A stretch of 43,998 nt of DNA from Phallusia fumigata (GCA_008931825.1 QXVZ01013629.1:1-43998), one strand, 5' to 3'; counted from the first letter of the stretch, positions 9,805 to 20,234 are shown. Notes: generated by a model from the sequence alone, not told the origin. Numbers and translations: made by a program.

Positions 9805-10400
9805 ACCAAGGTGACAACTTGTAAACTAAAACTTCCAACCGCTTCCAACTGCCCTAAATCTAAATCTTTTTAAACACATGTAAACAAACCTCTACGACAG
9901 TGCTCCGCAATCTTTTTTTAGGGGCGTCACACTTTTAAAATCTTTTAAAATTCGGCGGCAGACCTCAACGTGTGTTTTGCGTCAGGACAGCTTTTCGAAT
10001 GTGATAATTTCTACTGTGACGTTATAAAACATCATAAACACGGCACACCGGTTGCGGTGCACTGCTCTACGATGTGCTTGTATAAATGTACAGCAGTAGC
10101 CTACAAGAGGAGCTTATGCTGCATATATTCAGTGCATTACTCTGGGCAATGGAAATTTTAAACTATGCCTTTTCAGACATGGCCGAATTTAAAGACTGTA
10201 ATATTTAAGTTTACACATTTTTTGAGGGGGTAGAACTGTGAAAAAGGACCAAGCATGTTTTCTAATCGATTCAGATTAGGCCTTAAACAGATTTTTACAA
10301 TATACTTGCCCAAAAAGTTAGATCAATTTCTTTGATGGACGTCCACTAAATTGGGGTTATTTTAAAAATCTTCTGTAAGAACTTACATTATTGACTGGAA
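9805..10400. other. Spacer with possible hAT relic
   Basis: CAGTGCTCCGCAATC at about 9898 resembles a degenerate hAT terminus. An open stretch at 9970-10161 is Cys/His-rich but has no family match that I recognise and no splice signals. Confidence 0.3.
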
Positions 10401-10559
10401 AAGGCAAGAAATTTCATCATTTTGATAAGGTCTCTCGACTATAGGTATTTCGTGTATAATGCTGCTGCACTGCTGTATTGCTGCACCCACAACAAAGAAC
10501 ATTTGTCTCTAGGCCAATTGTCACAGACCGTTGTCTTAAACACCAATGTTTGTCTTCAG

Positions 10560-10747
10560 TTGACTTTGTTTCTGGATAGGGGGAAAGGGACGTTTGCGAA
10601 CTTTGCTGCAACACAACTTCTATGACCGACTCGGATGGGAAGCGTGGAATCAGACTTAGTCTGCGAAGGAAAGTCTTGTACGAACGGAATGAACAGAAAT
10701 ACAACAGTTTCTGTTTAAACGACGGAGTGTTTGCATTATACTTCGAG
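10560..10747 (+). pseudogene. B-array copy 1: TSP1/EGF-like exon, broken
   Basis: Acceptor TGTCTTCAG and donor CGAG|GTAAGT are intact. The first half corresponds to a TSP1-like module (D-x-V-S-G-W-G-E...C-E-L-x-C-N-x-T-S in other copies), but the Trp codon is TAG here. The second half reads YNSFCLNDGVFA, an EGF-like start. It lies about 600 bp upstream of a signal-peptide-like exon, a spacing repeated in the other copies. Confidence 0.5.
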
Positions 10748-11127
10748 GTAAGTTTTTTTACCATCGAATTTGTTTAGTGCATACGGCTACTCCTTCGTTG
10801 CCAATGTTTTATCAAGGTACTTTGCAGCTAATATATACTTTGCCAGATTATACACAACTATAAGCATTATTGGCATATAATTTCATTTTTGTTTTGTCTT
10901 TGCTTCTGCGCACAAAGTTGTAAAACCAATAGGGTTGCAAACTTATGTGTACTTTACCGTGGAGCCCAAATTGATTTGGAGATACAGATTTAACAAACCT
11001 TCAAATACTTTTTCCATAGAGTGATAATTTGAACGGGGTCAACAATCCGCTGTAAACGCCAAAAAGGTGATGGAGACCTTAATACACAGCCGGCCGCAAG
11101 CAAAGTTTTGTTTCAAACACGTGTCGT

Positions 11128-11360
11128 CTCAACAATGTAAAAGACCTCTTCGAGCTTCCGGCAGGCACTGTCGTGTTACAAGCGCCAATCAAATCACACC
11201 ACGTCACGCGTTTTGCCTCCCGCAACTGATTAACCTGCTCCAAATGCAGCTCACTTAATTTGTGCAATGAAGTCAGCCATTGGACGGACGAAGAGCGCTC
11301 CTGTGACGTTTCGAAGGCAAGCGTTTTGATTGGTCGAGAAAAAAGAAAAAAGGAGCCCAC
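11128..11360 (+). promoter_or_regulatory. B-array promoter-like block, copy 1, with ERSE/UPRE
   Basis: This block is conserved in five copies upstream of the ATGACTTTGG exon. It has CCAAT or ATTGG at 11185, 11278 and 11329, and TGTGACGTTTCG at about 11303. CCAAT-N9-CCACG at 11185-11203 is an exact match to the ER stress response element. The overlapping CCACGTCA reads TGACGTGG on the other strand, the UPR element core. These are NF-Y plus ATF6/XBP1 type sites by known consensus. Activity is inferred only. Confidence 0.5.
11185..11203 (+). promoter_or_regulatory. ERSE-like site CCAAT-N9-CCACG
   Basis: The site is CCAAT (11185-11189), spacer CAAATCACA (9 nt), then CCACG (11199-11203), 158 nt upstream of the ATG. 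Of the five block copies only this one keeps both halves exactly. Copy 5 keeps CCACGTCA but has TCAAT. Confidence 0.5.
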
Positions 11361-11454
11361 ATGACTTTGGCGTGGCGACGTGTCATTTTTCTTTTGTCAG
11401 CGGCGTCGATGGGGCGTAGCAATGGGAAACGACTTCCAAGCGGAAAATATACAG
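11361..11454 (+). CDS. B-array exon 1, copy 1: signal-peptide-like N-terminus
   Basis: It starts ATGACTTTGGCGTGGCGACG and reads MTLAWRRVIFLLSAAS, a basic start followed by a hydrophobic run, as in a secretion signal. It ends ACA G|GTAATT in phase 1. That fits the frame RRAASD... of the following B exon type. This is the only copy with intact promoter elements, ATG, open frame and the expected phase. The downstream copy-1 exon is damaged, so the gene as a whole is doubtful. Confidence 0.45.
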
Positions 11455-11499
11455 GTAATTTCATTGTTGGAAGTAAACTTTATCGTTGTCGGTTCTGAA

Positions 11500-11525
11500 G
11501 CAAACTGGGGTGCACACCAGTTTGT
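11500..11525 (+). other. Intronic hairpin with GGTGCACA loop (B type)
   Basis: GCAAACTGG pairs with CCAGTTTGT around the loop GGTGCACA (11509-11516), giving eight Watson-Crick pairs and a terminal wobble. It lies about 90 nt upstream of the next acceptor. Other B-type copies are near 12070, 14068, 17212, 23870 and 28188, with stem changes. Confidence 0.6.
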
Positions 11526-11618
11526 TTCTGGACTATTACTGAAAAGTAACTGGTAGTGTAATTAGTTTGTAAAACTTACGTTATGCACAATACTGCTGTT
11601 GAAACATTTTGTTTCAAG

Positions 11619-11672
11619 TGGTCGTGCGGCTTCTGATCAACTGCTCGACCGCCACCCGGACATTTGAAATGG
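11619..11672 (+). pseudogene. B exon 2 (RRAASD type), copy 1, decayed
   Basis: The acceptor is TTTCAAG. The copy lacks the TGCTGTGATACCATCCGC segment found elsewhere and reads GRAASDQLLDRHPDI before a stop. No donor is recognisable. Confidence 0.4.
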
Positions 11673-11735
11673 AGAAACATGAATAAAGAAGCGCCTCTTG
11701 TAACCCTGGCGTACTGTTATTAATATTGCGATTTT

Positions 11736-11905
11736 TAGAATAGCATGAAAAGACAGTATAACGTGCACTTATTCTGTCTTCGCATGTCAAACAATTTCGA
11801 TTTTTTTAAAATCAGACAGTATGACGTTAAATGTTCGTTCACTCTTTTTGCAGGAGAATAACAGAAAGATTTTGGAGAGGAGGAAAAGACAGCGGCTTCA
11901 GACAA
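11736..11905 (+). pseudogene. B exon 3 (LRM type) and basic exon, copy 1
   Basis: An exon-like stretch at about 11740-11787 matches the conserved ACAGTATAACGTGCACTTAT/TGTCTTCGCATG unit. At 11854 an acceptor (TTTTTGCAG) opens a frame ENNRKILERRKRQRLQTSS, strongly basic, ending near a weak donor (GTTAAG). A relative of the second exon is at about 18281. Product unknown. Confidence 0.35.
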
Positions 11906-12191
11906 GTTCAAGTTAAGTTTTCGGATTTTCGTTTTTGTCCCGGCCTAATTATGTTTCCTATCGGTGTAAGTTTGTTAACAATTGTTAATTGTTACCATGT
12001 ATATTTAAACGACCGTAATGTCTCTGCTTTAGATCTGTTTTGATTTGTCAAGTTTTTTGGTTTCGGTGCAGAGGTGAACTGGGGTGCACACTAGTTTGCT
12101 TCTGGGCTGTTACCAGAAAGTAGTTAATAGCTTAGTTAGTTTACACGACTTATCAAATGCACAATACTGCTGTTGGATCATTTTGTTTCAG

Positions 12192-12300
12192 GTCGTCCTG
12201 TTGCTGCTGATCAACGCTGTGATACCATCCGCTGACTGCTTGACCGTCGCCCTGACATATTAATTTAAGAAACATCGACAAACAAATGTACACAAAACAG
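12192..12300 (+). pseudogene. B exon 2, copy 2, with GC donor
   Basis: It follows TTTTGTTTCAG and ends AAAACAG|GCAAGT. The RRAASD-frame is disrupted (GTCGTCCTG replaces GTCGTCGTGCGG). It is 109 nt, the same as copies at 17574 and 17940. Confidence 0.4.
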
Positions 12301-12365
12301 GCAAGTGAATCTTAAATGCAAAGTGGATCTAACAATTGACTGGTAATATTTTCTGCTAAATTTTA

Positions 12366-12547
12366 GGACTTTCATGGGAAGACAGTACAACGTGCATTTA
12401 ATCTGTCTTCGCATGTTAACAAATTTAGGCGTCTGAGGCTACAGATACAATAAATTTGGATTGTGTTAGTTTTATTGCAGATTTTCGACAAAATCCGTTT
12501 CGAACTGCTGGACAGAAATGACATTTCGTCACAACCAGGGAAATTAG
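12366..12547 (+). pseudogene. B exons 3 and 4, copy 2
   Basis: Exon 3 (from 12366) follows TTTTAG and reads in the frame ...GRQYNVHLICLRM. Exon 4 is 12481-12547 after TTTATTGCAG. It reads IFDKIRFELLDRNDISSQPG in one frame, and this frame is also open in the copies at 14461, 18415 and 24260. The donor here is weak (TTAG|GTGATA). Function unknown. Confidence 0.35.
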
Positions 12548-12629
12548 GTGATAATTGCGTTAAATGTTGTTAACAGCCATAGTGATCGTAGGTACACCTA
12601 CTTTAAACTTTGTTACCCATTTCGTAAAA

Positions 12630-12920
12630 GGTAGTTGGTATGGGCCCTTCCCGAGGGGCACAGAATTGTTTTCATTTTTTTTCTTGTATCCTGTTGCCCA
12701 TGGCGTTTTGTCATGAAATGCTAGGTGGATTTTGATGAAACGTTCACAGCTCGTAGATCATGGATTTGTGCCACATCCCCCTAAAATGGATCAAATTACT
12801 AAACAATGTTTGATTAAGATGAAATTTGGGTTGTTTGTGCAACATGCCATTGCAGCGTACGAACTAGCACGTGTTGGGGCCCATGCGTTTCTGTCTGCTG
12901 AAACAATTATGCCATAACAA
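12630..12920 (+). repeat. Dispersed repeat R1, copy d
   Basis: GGGCCCTTCCCGAGGGGCAC start, T-rich run, GGATTTTGATGAAACG, CCCCCTAAAATGGATCAAAT and the GTTTCTGTCTGCTGAAAC module. It is shorter than copies a and f. Confidence 0.65.
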
Positions 12921-13142
12921 AAATTGACCCAGTATGGTTATATCCTAACAATTAATATGCGATCAAATTATATGAACGTCAAAACATTACGTTAAAAGAA
13001 CAAAATCAGTTTTCGTTTCTAAAAACGCAATAAAAGAGGGTTCAGGGGCGAATGTAACTGTGGCAAATAATAAAAATCAAACAACAATATTCACTTGTCA
13101 TATACCACCCTCTGACGGTCTTTTGTTTAACCTCGATTTTTT

Positions 13143-13690
13143 AGGCTGTGAAAAAGCGGTATTAACCACTATAGCCACAATTAGCCACTGCCATACCTTT
13201 GTAATTGTGCCATAAGAGAGCACCTATTAGTATTCAATTGAAAAATCATAACTCGCGCGTATTGCCGCTGCTGAGCTTGCCAGCAAACCATTGTGCGCGA
13301 CCAGCCCGAAGTGCCCACTTTTGAACACAGCTTAACAGTCAAATTTGCACACAACACAAAGAATTTACAACGATTGACACAAACTGTGCAAAACAACATT
13401 ACACCACACATTAACACGCTTATGAATATGACGGCTAAATTCACTCGCCACAATCAAAGGGTCCATTAGGCACTGACATACTTTTTTCCAGAGCATGTCG
13501 TTTTTTATAAGCCCCAAATCGTCATTATGTCACAGGGAGAGCACCTGCTAATATTTAATTGAAATTTGTAACTGGTGGTATTGCCGTCGCTGATCATGCG
13601 CGACCATCCCAAAGTGCCAAAAATCCTCTTCGGAATACGTACCCCAAAGCGTCCGGGTTTAAACCCCGTGAAAACAGCAAAGATTAGTGG
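13143..13690 (+). repeat. Dispersed repeat S (two copies, tRNA-promoter-like)
   Basis: Two tandem copies (about 13143-13450 and 13460-13690) share AGCCACTGCCATACC, GAGAGCACCTRYTARTATT and ATTGCCGYYGCTGA. The second copy ends CGGGTTTAAACCCCGTGAAA, close to a tRNA B box (GGTTCGANNCC). Related copies at 16130, 20235, 22680 and 27180 always precede a TSP1-like exon, so S may be part of the B unit rather than an independent SINE. Confidence 0.4.
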
Positions 13691-13805
13691 CCCCTGATTA
13701 GGAATATAAACGCGTAAGCCCTTGACAAATAAATTTATACAAATGCAAAGTAGCTCTAACAACTCAAAATCATGCGCTTATTCTGGTTTGTAAATTTTGT
13801 TTTAG

Positions 13806-13889
13806 CTCGTTGTGCGGCTTCCGATCAATGCTGTGATACCGCCCGCTGACTGCTCGACAAACATTGACAGAGAAATTGATTTAAAAAAG
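13806..13889 (+). pseudogene. B exon 2, copy 3, with GC donor
   Basis: Acceptor TTTTAG and donor AAAAG|GCAAGT are recognisable. The frame is broken by TGA (CGC TGA CTG) as in most copies, and the copy is shortened to 84 nt. Confidence 0.4.
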
Positions 13890-14184
13890 GCAAGTGAATC
13901 TGAAATACAAAGTATATTTAACTTCATGATTAACTCCTAATATATGCTATTAGGATCTTAGGACTGGCATGGGAGGCCAGTATAAAGTGCACTTATCCTG
14001 TCCTCTTATGTTACATAATTGGAACTTTTTCAATGAGACTTCGTATTACGTTGCATGTTTCTAGAGGTAAACTGAGGTGCACACCAGTTTGCTTCTGGAC
14101 TGATACCAGAAAGTAATTAATAGCTTAATTAGTTTAGACAACTTAACCAATGCACAATACTGTTGTTGAATCATTTTGTTTCAG

Positions 14185-14293
14185 GTCGTCGTGCGGCTAC
14201 TGATCAGTGCTGTGATGCCATCCGCTGACTGCGCGACCGACGCCCTGACATTTCAATCGGAGAAACCTGGATAAACAAATGTTCACAAAACAA
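14185..14293 (+). pseudogene. B exon 2, copy 4, donor lost
   Basis: Acceptor TTTGTTTCAG is intact. The expected ACAG|GCAAGT donor reads ACAACCAAGTG, so splicing at this point is probably lost. An intronic hairpin with loop GGTGCACA lies at about 14068-14091. Confidence 0.4.
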
Positions 14294-14460
14294 CCAAGTG
14301 ATCTCACAGTAGATCTAACTTAACGATTAACTGGTAATATATTCTGCTAAATTTCATGTGAAAACAGTATAACGTGCACTTGTGTCTTCACATGGTAACA
14401 AATTTAACTTTTTGTGGGGTACAGTTACAAAATATTTGGATTCTGTTAGCTTTGTTGCAG

Positions 14461-14549
14461 ATCTTCGTCAAAATCTGTTTCGAACTACCGGACAGAAACT
14501 ACATTTATACACAACCGGAGACATTTTTCAAAAGCAACCAACGTTTTCG
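14461..14549 (+). pseudogene. B exon 4, copy 3
   Basis: Follows TTTGTTGCAG and ends TTTTCG|GTAAAT. Two frames are open: IFVKICFELPDRNYIYTQPE and FRQNLFRTTGQKLHLYTTGD. Copies at 18415 and 24260 keep the same boundaries. No family is recognised. Confidence 0.4.
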
Positions 14550-14666
14550 GTAAATCTATTACTTTTACTGCAGAATAAGGGCGCACTTTTTCAAACAAAA
14601 CGTATCAATCATTCAGAAATTAGTGTACTTGCAATCTCCTAAAACTTATGCGCGTCTCTCACTGCA

Positions 14667-14741
14667 GGGTCGAACTACAGTTTGGAAAGTTCTGCTCTAA
14701 GTAACTGTTTCATTTGTGTTTAGCTGCATGCGAAAAATAAA
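14667..14741 (+). pseudogene. B terminal exon with poly(A) signal
   Basis: After CACTGCAG a stretch (SNYSLESSALSNCFICV, stop) runs to AATAAA at 14736-14741. A relative at 18659-18740 lost the hexamer. This may mark the 3' end of a B-type transcript. Confidence 0.3.
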
Positions 14742-15119
14742 CTTCGAAACACTCCACAAATATGATTTTCTTGCGACTATTGGAAGCAACGTTTGGATTT
14801 ACGTGGAACTGACGACTACACCAGTGGTCCTCTGTGACTTGCTGCGATGCACGCTGGACTGATGGACAGCAAGTTGGTTATTTCATTGTACTTGGCCTTG
14901 TTAACTTCTTACAATTGTCAACCGACGTTTCTAAAGCAAACGGCGTTCCTAGCAAACAAACAAACAAATCATTGAATATCTTCTGATATCCTTGTGTTTA
15001 TGCACTGATAATCTGCACCTACTTGAGGGGGGGGTACTGAGAAATTGAAAATACAAAGAAGCGGTTTGAGAATATCGTGGGTGAACCAGGTGCTGATATT
15101 CAGATGTGATTAATAGCAA

Positions 15120-15830
15120 TATTGATCGTAGGTGCACTTGCTTTCAACTTTGTAACCCCTCTTTGTGAGTGCTCTTTCTGAACATTTTGTTTTTACTCTG
15201 TTTTTTGTCCATGCCGTTATGCTATGAAATATTTGTTGGATTTGGATGAAACTTTTACACCCGGTAGATACGATCATGATTTTGTGACGTTTGACACTAC
15301 CGCCCTAGTGGTTACCCCGCTAGCCCCAAAAGCCGGGCATCTTTGCAAACACCACAAACGTAAAGTTTTTGTGACGATAGGGTTACATAAGTGAAACACA
15401 CTTGTCTCAGTTAAATGGAAATCTTTAACTATAACGGTAACCGTAACCGAAACTTAACTACCTCTTAAAGGTTTCACTAGCTCCCCCTCGTGGTTAAATT
15501 TTTTCTCGACTTATTTTGTAGTGTATAGTTTTTGTCTAACCGCCCTGGGGCTTCTGTGCGCCGCTAGTACTTCGTCTCTCTACTTTTGGTCTCTTTCCCC
15601 CCTTGTAACCTGCTTCCGTCTCTGTTTCGTAGTTCAAGAAATGGTGTGCCTCTGGTGCTTAATCTTTTAAACAATCAATTGTGGTGTATCACTTGCTACA
15701 CTTTACCCTATAGCCCTAGCAGTTATCCCACTAGCCCCCTAAAATGGGTCAAATTACTAAACTATGTCCAAATAAGGTGAAATTTGAATTTTCTAAGTTT
15801 GACTCTATAACCCCAGTGGTTACCATACAA
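15120..15830 (+). repeat. Dispersed repeat R1, copy e (interrupted)
   Basis: The GGATTTGGATGAAAC module lies at about 15238 and CCGCTAGCCCC at 15317. It resumes at 15660-15830 after about 300 bp of other sequence holding GGTAACCGTAACCG-like words. Confidence 0.6.
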
Positions 15831-15849
15831 CGCAGGTTTGCAGAGCCGG

Positions 15850-16110
15850 AGGTACAAACCCCGACTTTAACTTCGGACTCCTAGTATTTCTAGGATGTCG
15901 ACTCCGACTTCCAGTAATACTAAGATGTCGATTCCGATTCCCGACTTGGTTTCCGATTCCCCACTAGTATTACTTGGATGCCGACTCCGATTCCCGACTA
16001 GTATTACGATTCCGATTCCCGACTAGTATTACTTAGATGCCGACTTCGAAACCCAACTTCGACTCCTAGTATTACTAGTATGCCGAATCTGACTTTTATT
16101 ATTCTTAGGA
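15850..16110. repeat. Minisatellite, about 30-35 bp unit
   Basis: Imperfect tandem copies of CCGACTCCGATTCCCGACTA and TAGTATTACTTGGATG. Five to seven units can be followed by eye, with variation in the CCGA/TCGA core. Confidence 0.7.
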
Positions 16111-16129
16111 GTCTTGAGTATTTAACGTC

Positions 16130-16375
16130 ATCATTCCGGTTACGATTGACACAAACCGTTTAGAACAAGATACAAATGCCACATATTACTATGCTTGTGA
16201 GTTATGAATATGACTGCTAGCCTCTGCTGCCTAAATTCTGCTACAAAGCATCCTGTTTGAATAAGCCCAAATCGTCATTGTGCCATAGTGGTAGCACCTG
16301 TTAGTATTAGGTTTTAAGTTCATAACTCTCGCGTATTAAGCATCTGGTTTCGAACCCCTTAAATATATCAAAGAT
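16130..16375 (+). repeat. Dispersed repeat S, shortened copy
   Basis: TGCCATAGTGGTAGCACCTG and, about 60 nt later, CTGGTTTCGAACCCC give tRNA A-box-like and B-box-like sequences in a natural order and spacing. The last bases lead into the TSP1-like exon of copy 2. Confidence 0.4.
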
Positions 16376-16422
16376 AATTTGTCTCTGGGAATAGTGATAA
16401 ACGCGTCGTTTATTTTCTTTAG

Positions 16423-16631
16423 TCTATGTATTATTTCTGAATGGGGAGAAAGGGACGTTTGTGAACTTGGCTGCAACGCAACCTCTGCGTCGACTCGGAT
16501 GGGAAGCGTTGGATCAGAGTTGGTCTGCAAAAGATGAACGGATGAACTCCAGCACAAAAATGCGGTAGTTTATTTTTAAACCATCTTTGCTCATGTCAAT
16601 GTCAGTGCAAAGACAAGCAATTTGTTGCGAG
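16423..16631 (+). pseudogene. B-array copy 2: TSP1/EGF-like exon (best TSP1 frame)
   Basis: The TSP1-like frame reads CIISEWGERDVCELGC, then NATSASTRMGSVGSELVC, then a stop. The W-x-E-x3-C-x3-C spacing and the later Arg and Cys match a TSP1 repeat that has lost its second Trp. The EGF-like second half follows in a disrupted frame and ends at GCGAG|GTAAGT. The copy is broken after the TSP1 half. Confidence 0.55.
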
Positions 16632-16874
16632 GTAAGTCACAAGATGTTTTGTTAACAACGAGTTTGTTTCGTGCATATTACCACCCTTTCGTTGGGAATT
16701 TTGATTGAGCTAATTTGCAGCTAAATCAAACTTTTCTAGGTTATAAACGTCCATAAGCTTACATTCAAGAAGAGAAAAAGTTGCTGGAGACTTTAACACA
16801 TAAAAAAAAGCTAAAAGGCGACCGCAAAATTTTGTTTTCAAACACGCATCGTCTCAGCAATGTAAAAGATCTCT

Positions 16875-17073
16875 TCCAGCTTCAGTGAAGCACTATTACA
16901 ACCGTTAATCAAATCACACTACGTCACGCCAATTTTTGCCTTCCGAAACTAATCAACCTGCTCCAAATGCAGCTCACTGATCGGTGCAATAAAATCAGCC
17001 ATTGGACGGATGAAGAGCGCTCCTCTGACGTTTCGAGGACAAGCTTTTTAATTGGTCGAAAAAAGGAACCCAC
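16875..17073 (+). promoter_or_regulatory. B-array promoter-like block, copy 2
   Basis: This has the same order as copy 1, but the ERSE halves are mutated (TTAAT and CTACG). ATTGG boxes at 16999 and 17051 remain. Confidence 0.35.
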
Positions 17074-17166
17074 ATGACTTTGAAGTGGCGACGTGTCATT
17101 CTTGTTTTGTCAGCAGTGTCGGTGGAAGCGTTGAGAAGGGAGACGACTATAGCGGAAAATATCCAG
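17074..17166 (+). CDS. B-array exon 1, copy 2: signal-peptide-like
   Basis: It reads MTLKWRRVILVLSAVSVEAL, then RRETTIAENIQ, ending CAG|GTATTG in phase 0 (93 nt against 94 nt in copy 1). The hydrophobic run is intact. The phase no longer fits the RRAASD frame but does fit the VVVRLLIN frame of the next exon, so the true frame is undecided. Confidence 0.4.
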
Positions 17167-17327
17167 GTATTGCCATTGTTGCAGAAGTTTTTCGGTAATG
17201 ACGCGGATGCGAACTGGGGTGCACACTAGTTTACTTTTGGACTATTACCGGAATGTAATTGATAGCTTACTTTGTTCAGACAACTTACCAAATGCACGGT
17301 ACTGCTGTTGGATCTTTTTTTTTCCAG

Positions 17328-17470
17328 GTCGTCGTGCGGCTTCTGATGCTTTGATACCGTCCGCTGAAAGCTTGTCCGTCGCCCGGACATTTCAACTGAA
17401 AAAACATGGCCAAAAAATTCGTGCAAATGCAAAGTGGGTCTAATTTACCAAATGACTGGTAATATATTCT
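17328..17470 (+). pseudogene. B exon 2, copy 5, decayed
   Basis: TTTTTTTCCAG acceptor, then RRAASDALIPSAESLSVA in one frame. It lacks a donor and runs into intron-like sequence. Confidence 0.35.
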
Positions 17471-17573
17471 GTTAACATTTATGACTAGCATGGTGAGACT
17501 GTAACGTGCACTTATACTGTCTTCGCGCGTTAAATTAAATACTCGGTACTGCTGTTGGAATAATTTGTTTCAG

Positions 17574-17682
17574 GTCGTCGTGCGGCTTCAGATCAATTCC
17601 GTGATATCATTCGCCGACTGCTCGACCGCCGCCCGGAAAATTCAACTGAAGAAACAAGGACCATAGAATTTGCTGAAAACAG
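17574..17682 (+). CDS. B exon 2, copy 6: fully open, GC donor
   Basis: From TTTGTTTCAG the phase-1 frame is open throughout: RRAASDQFRDIIRRLLDRRP, then ENSTEETRTIEFAENR. It ends in phase 2 at AACAG|GCAAGT. Other copies have TGA where this one has CGA, so this copy best shows the ancestral frame. The amphipathic IIRRLLDRR segment suggests a helix. Family unknown. Confidence 0.45.
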
Positions 17683-17939
17683 GCAAGTAAATCTTGAATA
17701 CAAAGTATATTTAACTTAACGATTGACTGATAATGTATTCTATTAGTATTAGGATCTTCGGACTAGCATGAGAGGCCAGTATAAAGTGCACTTATCCTGT
17801 CTTCGCATGTTCCTTTTTTAATTAGAAATGTTTGTAGAAGCAAACTGGGGTAGCACTACTACAGGAAAGTAATTGATAGCTCAGTTAGTTTAGACAACTT
17901 ACCAAATGCACAGTACTGCTGTTGGATCATTTTTTTCAG

Positions 17940-18048
17940 GTCGTCGTGCGGCTTCTGATCAATGCTGTGATGTCATCCCCTGATTGCTCGACCGCCGCCC
18001 GGAAATTTCAGTAGAAGAAAAAGGGATAAACAAATGTTCACAAAATAG
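17940..18048 (+). pseudogene. B exon 2, copy 7, with GC donor
   Basis: 109 nt, same boundaries as copy 6 (TTTTTTCAG and ATAG|GCAAGT). The RRAASD frame meets a stop (CCC TGA TTG). The preceding hairpin is damaged (GGGGTAGCACTAC at 17848). Confidence 0.4.
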
Positions 18049-18280
18049 GCAAGTGAATCTTAAATGCAAAGTAGAATTAATTCAAGGTAATATATTCCAC
18101 TAAATTTAGGACTTTCAACTAAAGAAACATGGACAAAGAAGAAATTGTCTCAAAACAGGCAAGAACAACTGGTACATTCTATTAGGATTTTAGAACTTGC
18201 ATGGGAAGATTGAGTAACGTGCACTTATTTTTTGACTACATGTGACGTTGAACCTTTTATACTTACCCTGCTATTCGCAG

Positions 18281-18521
18281 GAGAATAGCAGAAAGAGTTA
18301 AAAAGCGGCTTTATACAAGTTAAGTTAGGTTTTTAGATTTTCTTTATTGTCCAAAAAGTCTTGAAAATGTTGGTATAGTTACAATAAATTTGGATTGTGT
18401 TAGTTATGTTGCAGATTTTCGTCCGGATCCCTTTCGAACTACTAGACAAAAAATACATTTCGACACGTAGAGAAGGCAACCGGAGACATGTTAGGAAAGG
18501 CCAGAGGAATCAACGTTTTTG
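18281..18521 (+). pseudogene. B basic exon and exon 4, later copy
   Basis: TTCGCAG followed by GAGAATAGCAGAAAGAG matches the basic exon at 11854 but has a stop. Exon 4 is 18415-18521 (GTTGCAG, donor TTTTTG|GTAAAT). It reads IFVRIPFELLDKKYISTRRE in one open frame. Confidence 0.4.
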
Positions 18522-19084
18522 GTAAATATGTCTCTTTTACGATAGTATAGGGCGCATTTATTCTGTTTAACAGTAGCACACGAGAACAAACAACAAAACA
18601 ATCATTTGGCAGTTATTGTGCTTCCGAACCCCTAAAACTCATGGACACCTCTCCCTGCAGGGTCGCGAAATCATGTTTGGTATGCTCCGCTCGAAGTAAC
18701 TCTTCCATTTATGTTTAGCTGCATACGAAACTAAACTTCCCGATTTGAAACACTCGTTCACCAAAGATTTGCCCTGGTGGCTGTTGAAACTGACGACTCG
18801 GATTCACGTGGAACTGGCTGATGGAAAGTGAGTTGAGTATTTCATTGCACGATGTTTTTTTTAACTCCTTACGATTGTCAACTTGAGTTCTGAAGCAAAC
18901 AGTGCCTGACAAACCCCAGGAAATGAACAAATCATTGAAAATCTTTCGATCTGCTGTGGTTTGGGCACTGATAATTTGCACCAACTTAAAAAAAATTGTT
19001 TGGACATATCGTGGGGATCTGGTATTAATATTAAAACGTTGTTTACAGCAATATTGATCGTTGGTGAGCCTGCTTAGAGCTGTT

Positions 19085-19965
19085 GTAATGGGTCTATTTC
19101 TGAAGGGGATATATATTGTTTTCACTCCGTTTGTTTGTTGTATATGTTTCGTGCAGTTTTTCCATGAAATGTTACGTTGATTTTGATGAATCTTTTACAA
19201 CTGATAGATACGATAATGGATTTGTGCTATCCGTTACCCCATAGCCCCAGTGGTTACCCCGCTAGCCCCAAAATAGTGCATGGTTACAAACACCACAAAC
19301 GAAAAAGTTGAACATAAGTAAAGTAACATAAGTAAAGTAAAAAAGAAGTCCGGTTTAAAAAGCTATGAACCACTTGTCTCCGTTAACGGGCATGTCACTT
19401 GACAAACATAGGGTTCTCCCTAGTGGTTAACCTTTTTAATCACAATGCCCTATTGGGATTAAAATTTAATAGATTTTTTGTCAGGGCATTGTTGTGTATG
19501 GTTTTGGCTGTCATGTGCCTGCTTTTAGCCCACAGGGGTTAGCACTCTAGCCCCTTAAAATGGCTCGAATTGTTAAACAATGTCCAAATGAGTTGATATC
19601 TGGACCACTTGTACAACGTGCCATTATGGTGTATTAATTTCTTTGCTTGAACCCACAACCCCTGCAATACCCCACTAACCCACTAAATAGGGTCAAATTT
19701 TTAAACAACGTCCGATTTGGATAGTTTGTGCATTATGCAATTGCGGTATATTGATTTCTTGCATTAATACAATACCTCAGCAGTTACCCCACAAGCCCTA
19801 TAATGGGTCAGACTACTAAACAATGTCCGAATGTTCATTGTGGTGCACTAATAGCTTGGGATAGAAAAACGCATAATGTTCCACTGTACATGTGTGGAAC
19901 GAAACCCAATGTAAAATAGGGTAGGATGTCCTCCAATATGGTAAGCCACCCTTCTAGTTTTTCAT
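19085..19965 (+). repeat. Dispersed repeat R1, copy f (long)
   Basis: GGGTCTATTTCTGAAGGGGA start, GATTTTGATGAATC module, at least five GTTACCCC/TAGCCCC subrepeats and the terminal ATATGGTAAGCCACCCTTCTA phrase (its first 20 bases are diagnostic). All in plus orientation. Confidence 0.7.
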
Positions 19966-20234
19966 GAAACTCTGTTTACTTATTAAGGATCATTAAGGAC
20001 AGTTATTATTTTGCCTCGTACAAACTTCGACTCGATATGAATAATTGCCAATCATTAGTATGCTTTTAAATACATGGTATATAAAGTGTTTTTAAAAAGT
20101 GTTTGTGGAAAATCAACCCCTCATCGAAAGAATTAAAAGGCAATATTCACTCTGTGCGAATTCATTTTGCAATAACGTTTGTAGTCATGTAACATAACAC
20201 CTTTTGATTGTATTTACTAAAGCTTGATATTTTA

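Noticed and set aside
18715..19125. 136-residue ORF on the minus strand
   Set aside because: It lies over a decayed B terminal region and the start of an R1 repeat. No recognisable domain; probably chance in low-stop sequence.
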